A DNA stretch of 64,000 bases from Candidatus Altimarinota bacterium (GCA_013368515.1 JABWCI010000002.1:113309-177308), one strand, 5' to 3'; positions 1 to 11,084 are shown, numbered from the stretch's first letter. Numbers and translations: made by a program. The notes: a model not told the origin generated them from the sequence alone.

Positions 1-263
1 AGATGAATATCGCTCATCCATTTATGGAATGAAATGGTAGAAGTGCAAGGATTTGGCTTGATCTTATTATGAAAAAACAATTAAAAAAATGTGTTGATTG
101 GAGTCAAATAAGTAAAAATGACTATATGAATGCTATGATAGAAAGTCCTAAAAATACTGATAATATAACAAACTTGATAAAAAATGCATTAACTCCAGAA
201 ATACATAGTCGTGAAATGTATATGAAATGAATCGATTATAGTTATTATTATGAAGAAGAATAA
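1..263 (+). CDS. Fic family protein, C-terminal part (5' end outside window)
   Basis: The frame enters from outside the window (frame 3) and ends at TAA 261-263. It starts with the Fic/DOC active-site motif HPFMEGNGRSAR (residues 5-16 of the visible part), in which the first Gly is a TGA codon. Fic proteins transfer AMP or other nucleotide moieties to target hydroxyl groups: the motif His is the base and the GNGR loop binds the phosphates. About 70 residues follow the motif, ending in a Tyr/Glu-rich tail. It lies 81 bases upstream of hsdM on the same strand, so it may belong to the restriction cluster. The target and the regulatory class cannot be judged without the N-terminus. Confidence 0.85.
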
Positions 264-344
264 AAAGCATTTATTTTAAATGTTTTTGAATATATAAAAA
301 ATGGTTTTAATAGAAATAGTTTAATTAATTTTAATGATGAAAAT

Positions 345-1916
345 ATGACAGATGCACAAAAACAACTCCTTGAAAAACAACTTTGGAATATAGCAGATGA
401 ACTTAGAGGTAAGATGTCTGCAGATGAGTTTAGAGATTATATTTTAGGGTTTATTTTTTATAAATATTTATCTGAAAAAATAGAATTAAAAGCTAATAAA
501 CTTTTAAAAGATTGATGAGTAAATAAAAAATATAATGAATTAAATACAAAAACTGAATCTGATATAATAGAAGCTGTAAAAGAGGAGTCTATTGAAGATT
601 TGTGATATTTTTTGATGCCACAAGAACTTTTTTCTGAAATAGCAAAAAAATGAAATAGTACAAGTGAAAAACAAGATAATAATTTCATACTTGATGATTT
701 ACAAAAAATCTTAAAAAATATAGAATCTTCTACTATGTGAGCTGATAGTGAAGATGATTTTAATGATTTATTTAGAGATTTAGATTTAACTAATCCTAAA
801 CTTGGTAGAACTACAGAAGAAAAAAATAAACTAGTTTCAAAGATATTATGACACTTAGATAAAATAGATTTTGCTTTAGAAAATACTGAAATAGATGTAC
901 TTTGAGATGCTTATGAATATCTAATAGCACAATTTGCAAGTTGAGCAGGAAAAAAAGCATGAGAATTTTATACACCACAACAAGTTTCTACAATTCTTGC
1001 GAAACTTGTAACAAGTGGAAAAACTCAAATAAAATCAGTTTATGATCCAACTTGTTGAAGTTGAAGTCTACTTTTGAGAGTTGCAAAACAAGTAAAACAA
1101 GTTTGAGAATTTTTTGGTCAAGAAATGAATCTAACAACATACAATCTTGCTCGTATGAATATGATTTTGCACGATGTAAATTATAGAAATTTTGATATAA
1201 AAAATGGTGATACTTTAGAACATCCAGAACATTTAGAAAAAAGATTTGAAGCAATAGTTGCAAATCCTCCATTTTCTCTTCAATGGTCTCATCAATGAAA
1301 AAATACTGATGATAGATTTAGTCAATATTGAAGATTAGCTCCTATAAAAAGAGCTGATTATGCTTTTGTACAACATATGATTTATCAACTTGATGAAAAT
1401 GGTATTATGGCAGTTGTATTACCACATTGAGTTTTATTTACAGGTGATGCAAATTGACATATAAGAAGATATTTAATAGAAAATAAAAATTATTTAGATA
1501 CTGTTATATGATTACCAGCAAATATATTTTATGGTACTTCTATACCTACTTGTATTTTGGTATTTAAAAAATGTAGAGAAAATCCAGATGATATCTTGTT
1601 TATAGATGCCTCAAATGATTTTGAAAAAGGAAAAAATCAAAATAGATTGAGAGATGAAGATATAGAAAAAATTATTGATACTTATAAAAATAGAACTGAA
1701 ATAAAAAAATATTCTCATAAAGCAAATTTAACTGAAATATCAGAAAATGATTACAATTTAAATATTCCTCGTTATGTAGATACTTTTGAAGAAGAAGATG
1801 AAATAGATTTAAATTCAGTTGCTGAAAGGATTATAGAAATAGAAAAAGAAAGTGAAATTTTAGATGAGAAAATAAGAAATTATTGTAATGAGCTCTGAAT
1901 AAAAAGTCCATTTTAG
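345..1916 (+). CDS. hsdM: Type I restriction-modification system, DNA adenine methyltransferase subunit HsdM
   Basis: This frame of 523 residues (UGA=Gly) has the HsdM order: an N-terminal helical domain beginning [14 protein letters not shown], the FYTPQQVS motif near residue 208, the SAM-binding motif DPTCGSGSLL near 234 with both Gly as TGA, and the catalytic NPPF motif near 306 (ANPPFSLQW). It methylates adenine in the site chosen by HsdS and is also part of the restriction complex. The start is an ATG after an A-rich stretch without a clear Shine-Dalgarno sequence. The length is typical. A NYN gene, hsdS, a membrane gene, a Fic gene and hsdR follow on the same strand. Family assignment is firm; the target sequence is unknown. 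Confidence 0.96.
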
Positions 1917-1984
1917 TTAAAAATTTTACTCTTAATTTTTAATTTTTAAAATTGATACTGATTTTAAAGTTAATTTAATAAATT

Positions 1985-2491
1985 ATGACAACAAAAGAAA
2001 GGAATATAGCTTTTATAGATGCCCAAAATTTACATCTATGAACAGCATCAGAGGATTGGAAAATAGATTTTAAAAGATTTAGAATTTATTTAAAAGATAA
2101 ATTTCATATAGAGGAAGCTTATTTTTTCTTATGATTTATTAATGACGATCATAAAGAAATGTATAGAAAAATACAAAAAGCAGGTTTTATATTAGAATTC
2201 AGAGATCATAATTCTAATATGTTATGAAAGAAAAAATGAAATGTAGATGTTGATATAGTTTTTGAAGTTATGCATAGACTTCTAGAAGAAGATGATTTTA
2301 ATAAAATTGTATTAGTTACTTGAGATTGAGATTATATTCAGTTAGTTAAATATTTAATTCAAAAAGAAAGGTTGAAAAGGATTTTGTTTCCAAATAGTAA
2401 ATATTCTAGTTTATATAAACCTTTTAAGGATTTATATTGAATGAATCTTTCTGAAGAGAGAGTGAAGAATATATTAAAATTTATACAATAA
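1985..2491 (+). CDS. NYN/PIN-like (LabA/DUF88 type) protein, putative RNase
   Basis: The protein has 168 residues. It begins with the NYN signature IAFIDAQNLHLG (about residues 8-19) and carries further acidic clusters expected of this metal-dependent PIN-like nuclease fold: GNVDVDIVFEV near 85-95 and LVTGDGDYIQLV near 111-122. These Asp residues would bind the catalytic metal. NYN proteins cleave RNA or are regulators whose activity has not been shown. It sits between hsdM and hsdS, 68 bases after hsdM, and is followed by a hairpin. Its position in a restriction operon suggests a role in defence or nucleic-acid turnover, but that is inferred. Confidence 0.8.
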
Positions 2492-2535
2492 AAAAGAGCC
2501 GTCCGGAAGCACTAACACTTTTAGGAGACTCTTTT
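2491..2535 (+). terminator. Hairpin after the NYN gene, terminator-like
   Basis: AAAAGAG pairs with CTCTTTT, and the stem continues inward as TCC/GGA after an internal loop. It overlaps the NYN stop codon. No long T-run follows the stem apart from the TTTT in its own 3' arm. It could end transcription, or attenuate it before hsdS. Confidence 0.5.
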
Positions 2536-2624
2536 GTCGTGAACATATAAATTATATCAAAAATAATCTATTTTGTCAAAAATACTTTTATTATTTATCT
2601 TGACATCATTTAATAATTAAACCT

Positions 2625-3770
2625 ATGACACAAATAAAAGCACATATTCCAAAAATAAGATTTAAAGAATTTTCTTGAGAATGGGAAAATTGAAAAATAG
2701 AAGATAATTTTCAAGTTCGTATGTGTAAAATAATTTTTAATCATGAAACTTCTAATGATTGAGAAATCCCATTTTATAAAATATGAACTATTTGAAAACA
2801 AGCAGATTCTTTTATTTCAAAAGAACTTTTTGATGAGTATAAAACAAAATATAATTATCCTAAAAAGTGAGAGTTAATGCTTACTTGTAGCTGAACAGTT
2901 TGAAGAACAATAATTTTTGATTGAAAAGATTCTTATTTTCAAGATTCAAATATAGTTTGGCTAGATAATCAAAAATCTGAAATAAATAATAATTTTCTTT
3001 ATTATATTATATCAAACTATGATTGGTGAAAATTAAATGCAACTACAATCACAAGAATATATAATGATGATTTAAGAAAATTAAAAATTTCTTTCCCTTC
3101 TCTTCCAGAACAACAAAAAATTGCTTCTTTTCTCTCATCAGTTGATGAAAAAATAGAAAAAATCAAAGAAAAAAAGAAAAATCTTGAAGAGTATAAAAAG
3201 TGAGTTATGCAAAAGATTTTTAGTCAAGAAATAAGATTTAAAGATGAGAATTGAGAAGAGTTTGGAGAGTGGGAAGAGAAGAAGTTGGCAGAGATTTGTG
3301 AAAAACAATCTTCAAATATCTCTGCAAATACTTTAGAAACAAATACTTGAAATTATAAAATTTATTGAGCAACTTGATTTTTAAAATTCATTGATTTTTA
3401 TCAAGAAGAAGATGATTATATATCAATAGTTAAAGATTGAGCTTGAGTTTGAAGAGTTTTATATTGTGAATGAAAAAGTTCAGTTTTAGGAACTTTAGAT
3501 AAAATCAAACCTAAAAAATGAACAAATTTAAATTTTTTACTTTCAGTATTAAGCAATATTGATTTTACTAAATATACTATTTGAAGTACAATTCCACATA
3601 TTTATTTTAAAGATTATTGAAAAGAGAAAGTTAATCTTCCAACTTTAAAAGAACAAGAAAAAATCGCAGATTTTTTATCTGGAATTGATGAAAAAATAGA
3701 AAAAGTAAGTGATGAACTTGAAAAAATGAAAGAGTTTAAAAAAGGTTTGTTGCAGGGGATGTTTGTTTAA
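2625..3770 (+). CDS. hsdS: Type I restriction-modification system specificity subunit HsdS
   Basis: The 381-residue protein has the two-repeat plan of HsdS. A first target-recognition domain (about 10-160) is followed by a conserved helical spacer with [21 protein letters not shown] second recognition domain (about 220-335) is followed by the matching spacer [20 protein letters not shown] near the C-terminus. Each half reads half of a bipartite DNA site, and the helical spacers hold two HsdM subunits. In-frame TGA codons restore Gly, for example in ENGKIED and GAGVGR. The two recognition domains differ from each other, so the site should be asymmetric. Its own site cannot be predicted from sequence. 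Confidence 0.95.
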
Positions 3771-3797
3771 TTAGTTTATATTTAAATTTTAGAAATT

Positions 3798-4514
3798 ATG
3801 GAAAATAAAATTTATAAAAAATACGATTTTAGCTTTTATTTAACTAAAGAAAATTTTAATAAATTATATGATTTTTTAAATAAATATTATAATAAAATAG
3901 ATTTAGAAATAATTATTAGAGATTCTACTGAAATTAAACTAACAAAAGAGGATTTTCTAAATTACGATAATTATTATTGAGAAGATATAATTGAACTTAA
4001 AATTAATTGTAGTATTAGTAATGATTATAAAAACAGCTTAGATATAAAACTTTGAGATAGTGATATAAATGATTTTTTCGAATCTTGAAATAGCTTTAGA
4101 TTACACTCAACTGATAAATTAAAGTTTAAAGAAATTAAAGAATGATTAGAAAAAATACTATTTAATGATTTTAAAGTTTGGTATAGTTTTTTAAATAAAT
4201 GAGTTATATATTCTATTTTAAATGTTATAATACTAGATATTATAATATATTTATGTTTTAAAAATTATTTTGACCATGAAAATAAATATATAATTATTTA
4301 TCTTTTATCAATTGCTGTGCTTATTTTTATACAACATACTCCATATAAAGCATTATTCAGGTTTATTTTTCCTAAATTTATTTTTTGAATATGAAATCAA
4401 GAAAAACAAATTGAAAATAAAAAAAATTGGAGAAATATAATTTTCATAGTTATTATATTGTGAATAATATTATCAATAGTAGGTAGTTATTTATATAGTT
4501 TTATATCTAAATAA
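3798..4514 (+). CDS. Hypothetical membrane protein inside the hsd cluster
   Basis: The protein has 238 residues. The N-terminal 130 or so are charged and soluble, rich in Asp, Asn and Lys. The C-terminal part has about three hydrophobic segments: near 138-155 (VIYSILNVIILDIIIYLC), near 165-178, and near 213-232 (IIFIVIILGIILSIVGSYLY). No family is recognised. It follows hsdS by 27 bases and precedes the repeat region and the Fic gene. A soluble head on a membrane anchor within a defence island could mean an effector or sensor, but nothing in the sequence proves this. Confidence 0.65.
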
Positions 4515-4630
4515 TTCAGAAAATAATCTAATAAAAACACCCAACATTTTTATATAAATTTAATGATTATAAGTTGATTATTTAAAAAATCATTATCAAT
4601 TAATTATATTATGATAATGTTTTGATAATA

Positions 4631-4749
4631 TAATACTACTAATTAGTAATAAACTAGTAATATTATAGTAATATAATTTGATTTATATAAAAATAATATA
4701 TAATACTACTAATTAGTAATAAATTAGTAATGTTTTAGTTGTATAATTT
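4631..4749 (+). repeat. Two direct repeats (about 49 bases each, 70 bases apart) upstream of the Fic gene
   Basis: Copies begin at 4631 and 4701. Each contains the perfect 12-base palindrome TACTAATTAGTA, followed by TAATAAA, TAGTAAT and TATAATTT, with a few mismatches between copies. The second copy ends 12 bases before the Fic start codon. Two spaced palindromes directly before a gene look like paired operator sites for a dimeric repressor, and the TATAATTT could serve as a -10 element. The regulatory role is inferred. Confidence 0.6.
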
Positions 4750-4760
4750 AAAAATTATTT

Positions 4761-6089
4761 ATGATAGAATATAAAATAGAAAAACCTGATTTTTTAAAAA
4801 TTTCAAAAGAAAGAAAAGCTTTTTTAAATGAAAATATGTTTAAATTATTTTTCAAATATAATTTATTTAAGTATTCAAATGAAACTTATTATTATTGGGA
4901 TAAAATTAAATTTCAAACTCTTCCAGAAGAATTAGAAAATCATATAGAGCTTTGGTATATTGTGTCAAATGTTAGAATTTTATCATATACTGTAGTTAAT
5001 GATAAAAATGGAAATCATTTTCTACTTGAAAAACCTAAATTTTTAGAGGAATTATTACACAAGCTTGATTTATCATTAGGATGAACTTTTTTATGAATGA
5101 ATTTTAACGATAATGAAAGAAAAATATTTTTACAAAATGGTATTACAGAAGAAGCAATTTCAACAAGTCAATTAGAGTGAGCTATGACTAGTTCAAAAGA
5201 TGCTCGTGAGATGATACAAAAATGAAGAAAACCAATCACAAAAGATGAGAAAATGATTTTAAATAGTTATAAGGCTATGAATTTCATAAATAGTGAGGAA
5301 TTTTTAGAAAAAAAACTTAGTATAGAGTCACTTTTAGAATTACAAAGTATTTTAACTAAAGATACTTTAGATGATAAAACAGAAGAATGAAGATTTAGAA
5401 ATGATAGTGATGAAATAGTTGTTCAAAATTCTACTTGAACAGAGATTTATCATATCCCACCAAATGAAAAAATATTGCAAGAAGAACTTAAAAAACTTGT
5501 TTCTTATGCTAATGATGAAGATTCTAATTTTACACACCCTTTTATCAAAGCAACTATATTACATTTTTGGATTTGATATTTACATCCTTTTTGTGATTGA
5601 AATGGTAGAACTGCTAGGAGTCTATTTTATTGGTATTTATTAAAAAAATGATATTGGGGATTTAGTTATATTCCTATTTCAAGTGTTATTAAAAATTCTA
5701 AAACACAATATAATAATGCATATATTTACAGTGAACAAGATGACAATAACTTAACTTATTTTTTAGTCTATATAGCAAATAAAACAAAACAAGCTTTTGA
5801 AGATTTTGAAAAATATTTAGATAAAAAAAGAAAAGAACAAAAATCTGTTATTTCTCTAGTTAGTCATTTATGATTAAATGAAAGACAGACAAAACTTATT
5901 TCTTATTTTTTAAAGAATAATTGAAGTTATACAAATAATTCAATTCATAAAAATTATTATTGAATTGCAATAGATACTGCTAAAAGAGATTTAGAATATT
6001 TGCTTGAAAAATGATTTTTAATAAAACAAAAACAATGAAAATATGTAAATTATTTTCCAGTAAAAAATTTAGCAGATTTAATAAAATAA
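4761..6089 (+). CDS. Fic family protein (class II, N-terminal inhibitory helix) with C-terminal winged-helix-like region
   Basis: The protein has 442 residues. An inhibitory motif of the (S/T)xxxE(G/N) type, TSQLEG, lies at about 134-139. The Fic core HPFCDGNGRTAR begins at residue 275. The C-terminal 90 residues look like a winged helix (LNERQTKLISYFLKNNGSYT, then AIDTAKRDLEYLLEKG), as in Fic proteins that bind their own promoter. The inhibitory Glu would block ATP binding until released; the active enzyme transfers AMP to a target protein. Paired palindromes just upstream could be its operator. It lies between hsdS and hsdR, and hsdR starts 3 bases after its stop, so they are co-transcribed. 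Confidence 0.9.
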
Positions 6090-6092
6090 TCT

Positions 6093-8912
6093 ATGAACAC
6101 AATCCAATCAGAAGCACAACTAGAAAATAATCTAATAAAACAACTACAAGGTCTAGAATATGATTTTGTAACTATAAAAGATGAAAAAGAACTTCTAGAA
6201 AATCTGAAAAAACAACTTGAAATACACAATTTTAAAACTCTAAATTGAAAAACTCTAACAAATACAGAATTTGATAGAGTTTTAAATCATCTTAATAAAT
6301 GAAATGTATTTGAAAGAGCGAAGATTTTGAGAGATAAAATGAGTTTAGAGCTTGATAATGGTAATAAAGCTTGGATTGAGTTTATAAATATGGATAATTG
6401 GTGTCAAAATGAGTTTCAAGTAACAAATCAAATAACTATAGAATGAACTTATAAAAATCGTTATGATGTCACTTTACTTATAAATGGGCTTCCTCTTGTA
6501 CAAATAGAACTCAAAAGAAGATGACTCGAACTCAAAGAAGCCTTTAATCAAACAAATCGTTACCAAAGACATAGTTTTTGAAGTGGTATTTGATTATTTT
6601 CTTATGTTCAATTATTTGTTATAAGTAACGGAGTAAATACAAAGTATTATGCAAATAATAGAAAACAAAGTTTTAAACAAACTTTTTTCTGGTCAGATGT
6701 AAAAAATGAAAACATCACAAAACTAGAAGATTTTACAAAAGTTTTTTTAGAGCCTTGTCATATATCTAAAATGATCACTAGATATATAGTTTTAAACGAA
6801 ACTGATAAGATACTTATGGTTTTGAGACCTTATCAATATTTTGCTGTTGAAGCGATTGTTGATAGAGTAAAAAATTCTACTAAAAATGGTTATATTTGGC
6901 ATACAACTTGAAGTGGTAAAACTCTTACTTCTTTTAAGACTGCCCAAATACTTACTAGAATCCCAGAAGTGAAAAAAGTAGTTTTTGTTGTAGATAGAAA
7001 AGATCTAGATTATCAAACTACAAAAGAATTTAATAGTTTTTCAAAATGAAGTATTGATTGAACTGATAATACAACTCAATTAGTAAAACAATTTGAGGAC
7101 AATAACACTCCATTGATTGTTACAACTATACAAAAGCTAAATACAGCTATTTCAAAAGAGAAATATTTGAAAAAAATGGAAGCTTTATCGTGAGAAAAAA
7201 TAGTTTTTATCTTTGATGAATGCCATAGAAGTCAATTTTGAGATACTCATGATAGAGTCAAAAAATTTTTTACAAACAATCAAATGTTTGGTTTTACTGG
7301 AACTCCTATATTTGCAGAAAATCACAATAATAAAAGAACTACAAAAGATCTTTTTGAAGAACAACTTCATAGTTATGTCATCACTGATGCTATAAAAGAT
7401 GAAAATGTTTTGAGGTTTTCTGTTGAATATATAGGAAAGTACAAAGAGAAATCAAATACCAATCTTGACATTCAAGTAGAAGATATTGATACAAAAGAAT
7501 TACTGGAATCACCAGATAGACTGGAAAAAATAACTAAGTATATAATAGATAATCATAATTCAAAAACACATAATAAAAGTTTTACTGCTATGTTTTGTGT
7601 GAGTTCTGTTGATACTCTTATTAAGTATTATGAATTATTTAAAAAACAAAATCACAATTTAAAAATAGCTACTATATTTTCTTATGGAGTAAATGAAGAT
7701 GACAAAGATGCTGATTGATTAAATGATGATGTAAATTTAGATATTCCAGAGAATCAAGTAAATAAACATAGTAGAGAAAAACTGGATGAATTTATATCAG
7801 ATTATAATAAAACTTTTTGAACAAAATTTTCTACAAAAGATACTGGGGATTTTTATAATTATTACAATGATATAGCAAAAAAGGTAAAAGAAAGACAAAT
7901 AGATATTTTACTTGTTGTAAATATGTTTTTGACTTGATTTGATAGTAAAACACTAAATACTTTATATGTAGATAAAAATCTAAGATATCATTGACTTGTA
8001 CAAGCTTTTTCTAGAACAAATAGAATATTAAATGAACAAAAATCACAAGGTAATATAGTTTGTTTTAGAAACTTAAAACAAAATGTAGATGATGCAATTG
8101 CACTTTTTTCAAATAAAGACGCAAAAGAAATTATTTTGATTGAAAGTTTTGAAACTTATGTTAAGTATTTTAATAATGCTTTAGAAAAGCTTATTTTAAT
8201 AGCTCCAAGTATAGAATCTGTGGACTGACTTATTTCAGAAGAAGAACAATTTGAATTTGTAAAAGCTTTTAGAGATTTACTCAGACTTAAAAATATACTT
8301 GAAACTTTTGTTGATTTTAGTTTTGATAAACTTGAAATTGATGAACAAACATTTGAGGATTATAAATCAAAATATCTAGATATTTATAGAAAAGTAAAAA
8401 TAGATAATGAAAAAAATAAAGTTTCAATTCTTGATGATGTAGATTTTGAACTTGAACTTCTTGCAACTGATATAATAAATGTAGATTATATATTAAAGCT
8501 TCTTTGAAATATACTTGATTCTAGTGATGAAAATTATAAATTAAAGCTTAAAGAACAAGTTTTAAGAACTGTTTCATCAGATCCAAAGATGATGAGTAAA
8601 AGAGACCTAATTGAGAGATTTATAGAAGAAAATCTTTGAAATATAAAAGATTCTTCAAATTTATCAAATGAGTTTGATAAATTTATGATAATACAAAAAT
8701 CAAAAGAATTTGAAAAAATGTGTAAAGAAGAAGATATTGATTCTGCTAGATTTGCAAAATTGATAAATGATTATCTTTATACTGAAAAGATGCCATTAAA
8801 AGAAGAAATAGCTGAAACATTGAATTATAAACCAAAATTACTTGAAAGAAAAAATGTAATTGAAAGAATAAAAAATAAGCTTGTAGAATTTATAAATATT
8901 TTTGAAAGTTAA
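6093..8912 (+). CDS. hsdR: Type I restriction endonuclease subunit HsdR
   Basis: The protein has 939 residues. The order is: an N-terminal nuclease domain with the PD-(D/E)xK-type strand [10 protein letters not shown] near 136-145; the SF2 helicase P-loop HTTGSGKTLTS near 270; the Walker B box IFDECHRS near 374; motif [12 protein letters not shown] near 399; and the later motif QAFSRTNRI near 640. The C-terminal 250 residues are helical and contact HsdM. It cuts DNA at a distance after ATP-driven translocation on unmodified DNA. The start follows the Fic stop by 3 bases. The length is typical for the shorter HsdR subfamily, and all key residues are present, so the system looks complete. Confidence 0.96.
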
Positions 8913-8915
8913 AAA

Positions 8916-8948
8916 CCCCTAGAAAACTAATTTCTAGGGGTTTTTTTT
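8916..8948 (+). terminator. Rho-independent terminator after hsdR
   Basis: CCCCTAGAAA pairs with TTTCTAGGGG across a short loop, followed by eight T. It closes the restriction operon. The stop codon of the convergent gene lies inside it. Confidence 0.92.
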
Positions 8949-9275
8949 ATATCTCACAATCTCTCATATCAATTCGTAAGGAATCTCTTTATCAAGAGAA
9001 AATTGAATAGTTCATTTTGATATCTTGTATACTGATAATTTAGCTGAAAATACTTCTATAGCTTCAGGTCATGGAAAAAGTGATATATGTTTTTTAAAAG
9101 CTCAAAAATGTACTATATTTTTTTCAGATAGTTTAAAAGTAGGTACTCCATAATTTATAGTTTCTGTTAAATCTGGATTTGCTTCTACAATAGTTTTTCT
9201 CACTTTTTGAAGAATGATTTGTACATCACTAGGAAAACTTGATATATAATCATCTATAGTTTTTGTTTCTTGCAT
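8934..9275 (-). CDS. DUF1801 family protein
   Basis: The 113-residue protein begins MQETKTIDDYISSFPSDVQ and carries the features of DUF1801 (YdhG-like): the helix LQKVRKTIVEANPDL, the segment INYGVPTFKL near 42-51, and FGAFKKHISLFPGPEAI near 58-74, with several Gly as TGA. It ends at TAG inside the hsdR terminator. Proteins of this group are small and of unclear function; some are called iron-chaperone-like. It is convergent with hsdR and probably transcribed alone. Confidence 0.82.
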
Positions 9276-9354
9276 ATTTACTAGAGGATTTTTTTAAAAT
9301 AGTATGTTTATATTATTGTATTATTTTGTATTAAAACAAATTATTTTGATTTAA

Positions 9355-9447
9355 TTTTAATACGGATTTAATATGCTGGACATTATTTTAAAATGAGTAT
9401 AGTTAGAGTATTTAATAATTAAAAAAATGAATATGTTAAATAAAATT
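9355..9447 (+). repeat. 93-base leader repeat, copy 1
   Basis: This stretch matches 10078-10170 with only scattered mismatches. It covers the untranslated leader, the ATG and the first codons of the gene at 9427. The shared part includes GGAC, AAAATGAGTATAGT and GAGTATTTAATAATTAAAAAAATGA. Conservation through the leader suggests a shared promoter or recent duplication. Confidence 0.75.
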
Positions 9448-9651
9448 ATACTTATTTTTATTATTATTTTTATAAATTTTAGCTATTGATATGCTTCTGA
9501 AAATGAAATGGTTAATCTTTTAGACAATGTTGCAACTTGATGACTTAATGTTGCATTTAGAATTGCTTGATATTTATTAGCATGATTAGTTATAATTTTA
9601 TTAATAACTTTTATTTTTATAAAAATTCTATGAAACAAACAAGAAAAGTAG
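9427..9651 (+). CDS. Small membrane protein
   Basis: The 74-residue protein has an N-terminal hydrophobic segment with signal-peptide character (about 4-23, ending near SYGYAS) and a second membrane helix (about 46-68, LLAGLVIILLITFIFIKIL). Six Gly are TGA codons. It overlaps the start of the NUDIX gene by 22 bases in another frame, so the two are translationally linked. No family is recognised. Its start region is duplicated before the gene at 10150. Confidence 0.6.
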
Positions 9652-10037
9652 CATTTATATGATTTTATAATGAAAATAATGAAATCTTGTTACAAGAAAG
9701 ATGAGATTATTCAAAAAATGGGGAAGAGTGGGCATTTTTTTGATGATGAATTGAGCCATGAGAGACTCCAGAAGAGTGATTTTTAAGAGAGGCAAAAGAA
9801 GAGTTGTGACTAGATATGAGAGATTTTGATTATAAATACATATGAGATTATACATTTGAATTTAGTGATAGGATAATTTATAGAAGTATATTTTTAATCA
9901 AGACAGATTTAAAAGAAACTGATTTTACAGTTTATGAATGAGCTGGAGCAAAATACTTTAATCTAGAAGATGCAAAAAAATTGAAATTTCCAAATTCAGT
10001 TGATGAGACAATAGAGATAATAAAAAAACATATGTAA
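9630..10037 (+). CDS. NUDIX hydrolase
   Basis: The 135-residue protein has a complete Nudix box near residues 38-60: GGIEPGETPEEGFL followed by REAKEELGL. The Glu residues of REAKEE bind the catalytic Mg2+. Such enzymes hydrolyse nucleoside diphosphates linked to another group, for example oxidised nucleotides or nucleotide sugars. The motif is intact only when TGA is read as Gly. It overlaps the preceding small membrane gene by 22 bases and is followed by a terminator. The substrate cannot be told from sequence; MutT-like house-cleaning is a reasonable guess. Confidence 0.92.
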
Positions 10038-10068
10038 AAAAATAACTAAGATTTCTTAGTTATTTTTT
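10038..10068 (+). terminator. Terminator after the NUDIX gene
   Basis: AATAACTAAG pairs with CTTAGTTATT across ATTT, followed by a T-run. Confidence 0.85.
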
Positions 10069-10077
10069 ATTTCTAAA

Positions 10078-10170
10078 TTTTAATATGGTTTTAATATCCT
10101 GGACTTATTTTTAAAATGAGTATAGTAAGAGTATTTAATAATTAAAAAAATGATTATGTTAAATAAAATT
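10078..10170 (+). repeat. 93-base leader repeat, copy 2
   Basis: Second copy of the leader described at 9355-9447, here before and into the gene at 10150. Both copies end inside the first eight codons (atgttaaataaaatt), so the two proteins begin almost identically. Confidence 0.75.
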
Positions 10171-11049
10171 AAATCAGTATTTAAAAAAGGAGATGTAAAA
10201 ATTGTGACTACATTTAAAACTTATATTAAAGATTTTTTCTTTAGTTTATTTTCATTTATAATTTCATTTGTACTTACTTTCTATTTAGAACAAAATATTT
10301 TTACTTCAGAAACAACAATTATTTCATTTTTTTTCCCAATTTTTTATATAAGTATTTATTATTTTTTTAATATAATATTTAAAATATATAATTGATCTAA
10401 AAAAAGTTTAATATATTTTTTTATATTCCTTTCGTTAGTTTTAATTATATTTTCATTTACTATATATAGTGTATTTTTTTATAGATGACCAATTATTGCT
10501 CATAAACCAATAATCTACCTATATCCAGAACAAAAACAAGAAGTAAAAGTAGAACTAGAAGTAGAATGAAAATTGATAGCAGATTATCCAAGATATGATG
10601 AAGAAATAAAAGGTTGGGAAGTGACAGCATATCCAGATAGTACTATAATAGAAGATGAAAAAGAATATAGTTATCTATTTTGGGAAGCAGAATTTGAAAA
10701 CAATGATTGGGATTTAAGTAGTTGATTTGTAGTAGAGTGAAAAGATGCAAGAGAATTTTTACAAGAGAAATTATCATATATATGATTAACACCAAAAGAA
10801 TACAATGAATTTATAGTATATTGGTACCCAAAAATGATGAACAACAAATATAATCTAGTATATTTTGCATGACTAGATTATACATCAAAAGCACCATTAA
10901 ACATCATACCAGAACCTGATTCTTTACTTAGAGTATTTACAGTGATAAAACCACTAAAAGAAAAAATAGATATACAAGAACAAGTTTTAGAAAGATTTGA
11001 TAGAAAATGATTTAGTGTAGTAGAATGGTGATGAACTATTTTGGAATAA
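10150..11049 (+). CDS. Membrane-anchored protein with IYLYPE-type domain
   Basis: The protein has 299 residues. Two or three membrane segments lie in the first 115 residues (about 27-46, 54-75 and 88-112). An extracytoplasmic domain follows, opening with HKPIIYLYPEQKQEVKVELE at about 117-136. The KPxIYLYPE opening followed by a Val-rich strand is found in many uncharacterised bacterial proteins, often in candidate phyla and Firmicutes. The rest has aromatic motifs such as YLFWEAEF and WYPKMM and ends FSVVEWGGTILE. The function is unknown. Its leader is a copy of that of the gene at 9427. Confidence 0.7.
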
Positions 11050-11053
11050 TAAA

Positions 11054-11084
11054 AAAATAATTAAGATTTCTTAGTTATTTTTTT
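11054..11084 (+). terminator. Terminator between convergent genes
   Basis: AATAATTAAG pairs with CTTAGTTATT (one mismatch, with G-T tolerance) across ATTT, with A and T runs on both sides. It can serve the plus gene and lies at the end of the minus-strand tag gene. Confidence 0.75.

Noticed and set aside
2610..2801. Minus-strand frame over hsdS
   Set aside because: It is antisense to the recognised HsdS N-terminus and has no start signals.
4631..4749. CRISPR array
   Set aside because: Only two copies with a 21-base gap, no further repeats and no cas genes. It fits an operator better.
7284..7718. Separate small gene inside hsdR
   Set aside because: It is the middle of hsdR between two TGA codons. 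With UGA as Gly the frame is continuous from 6093.
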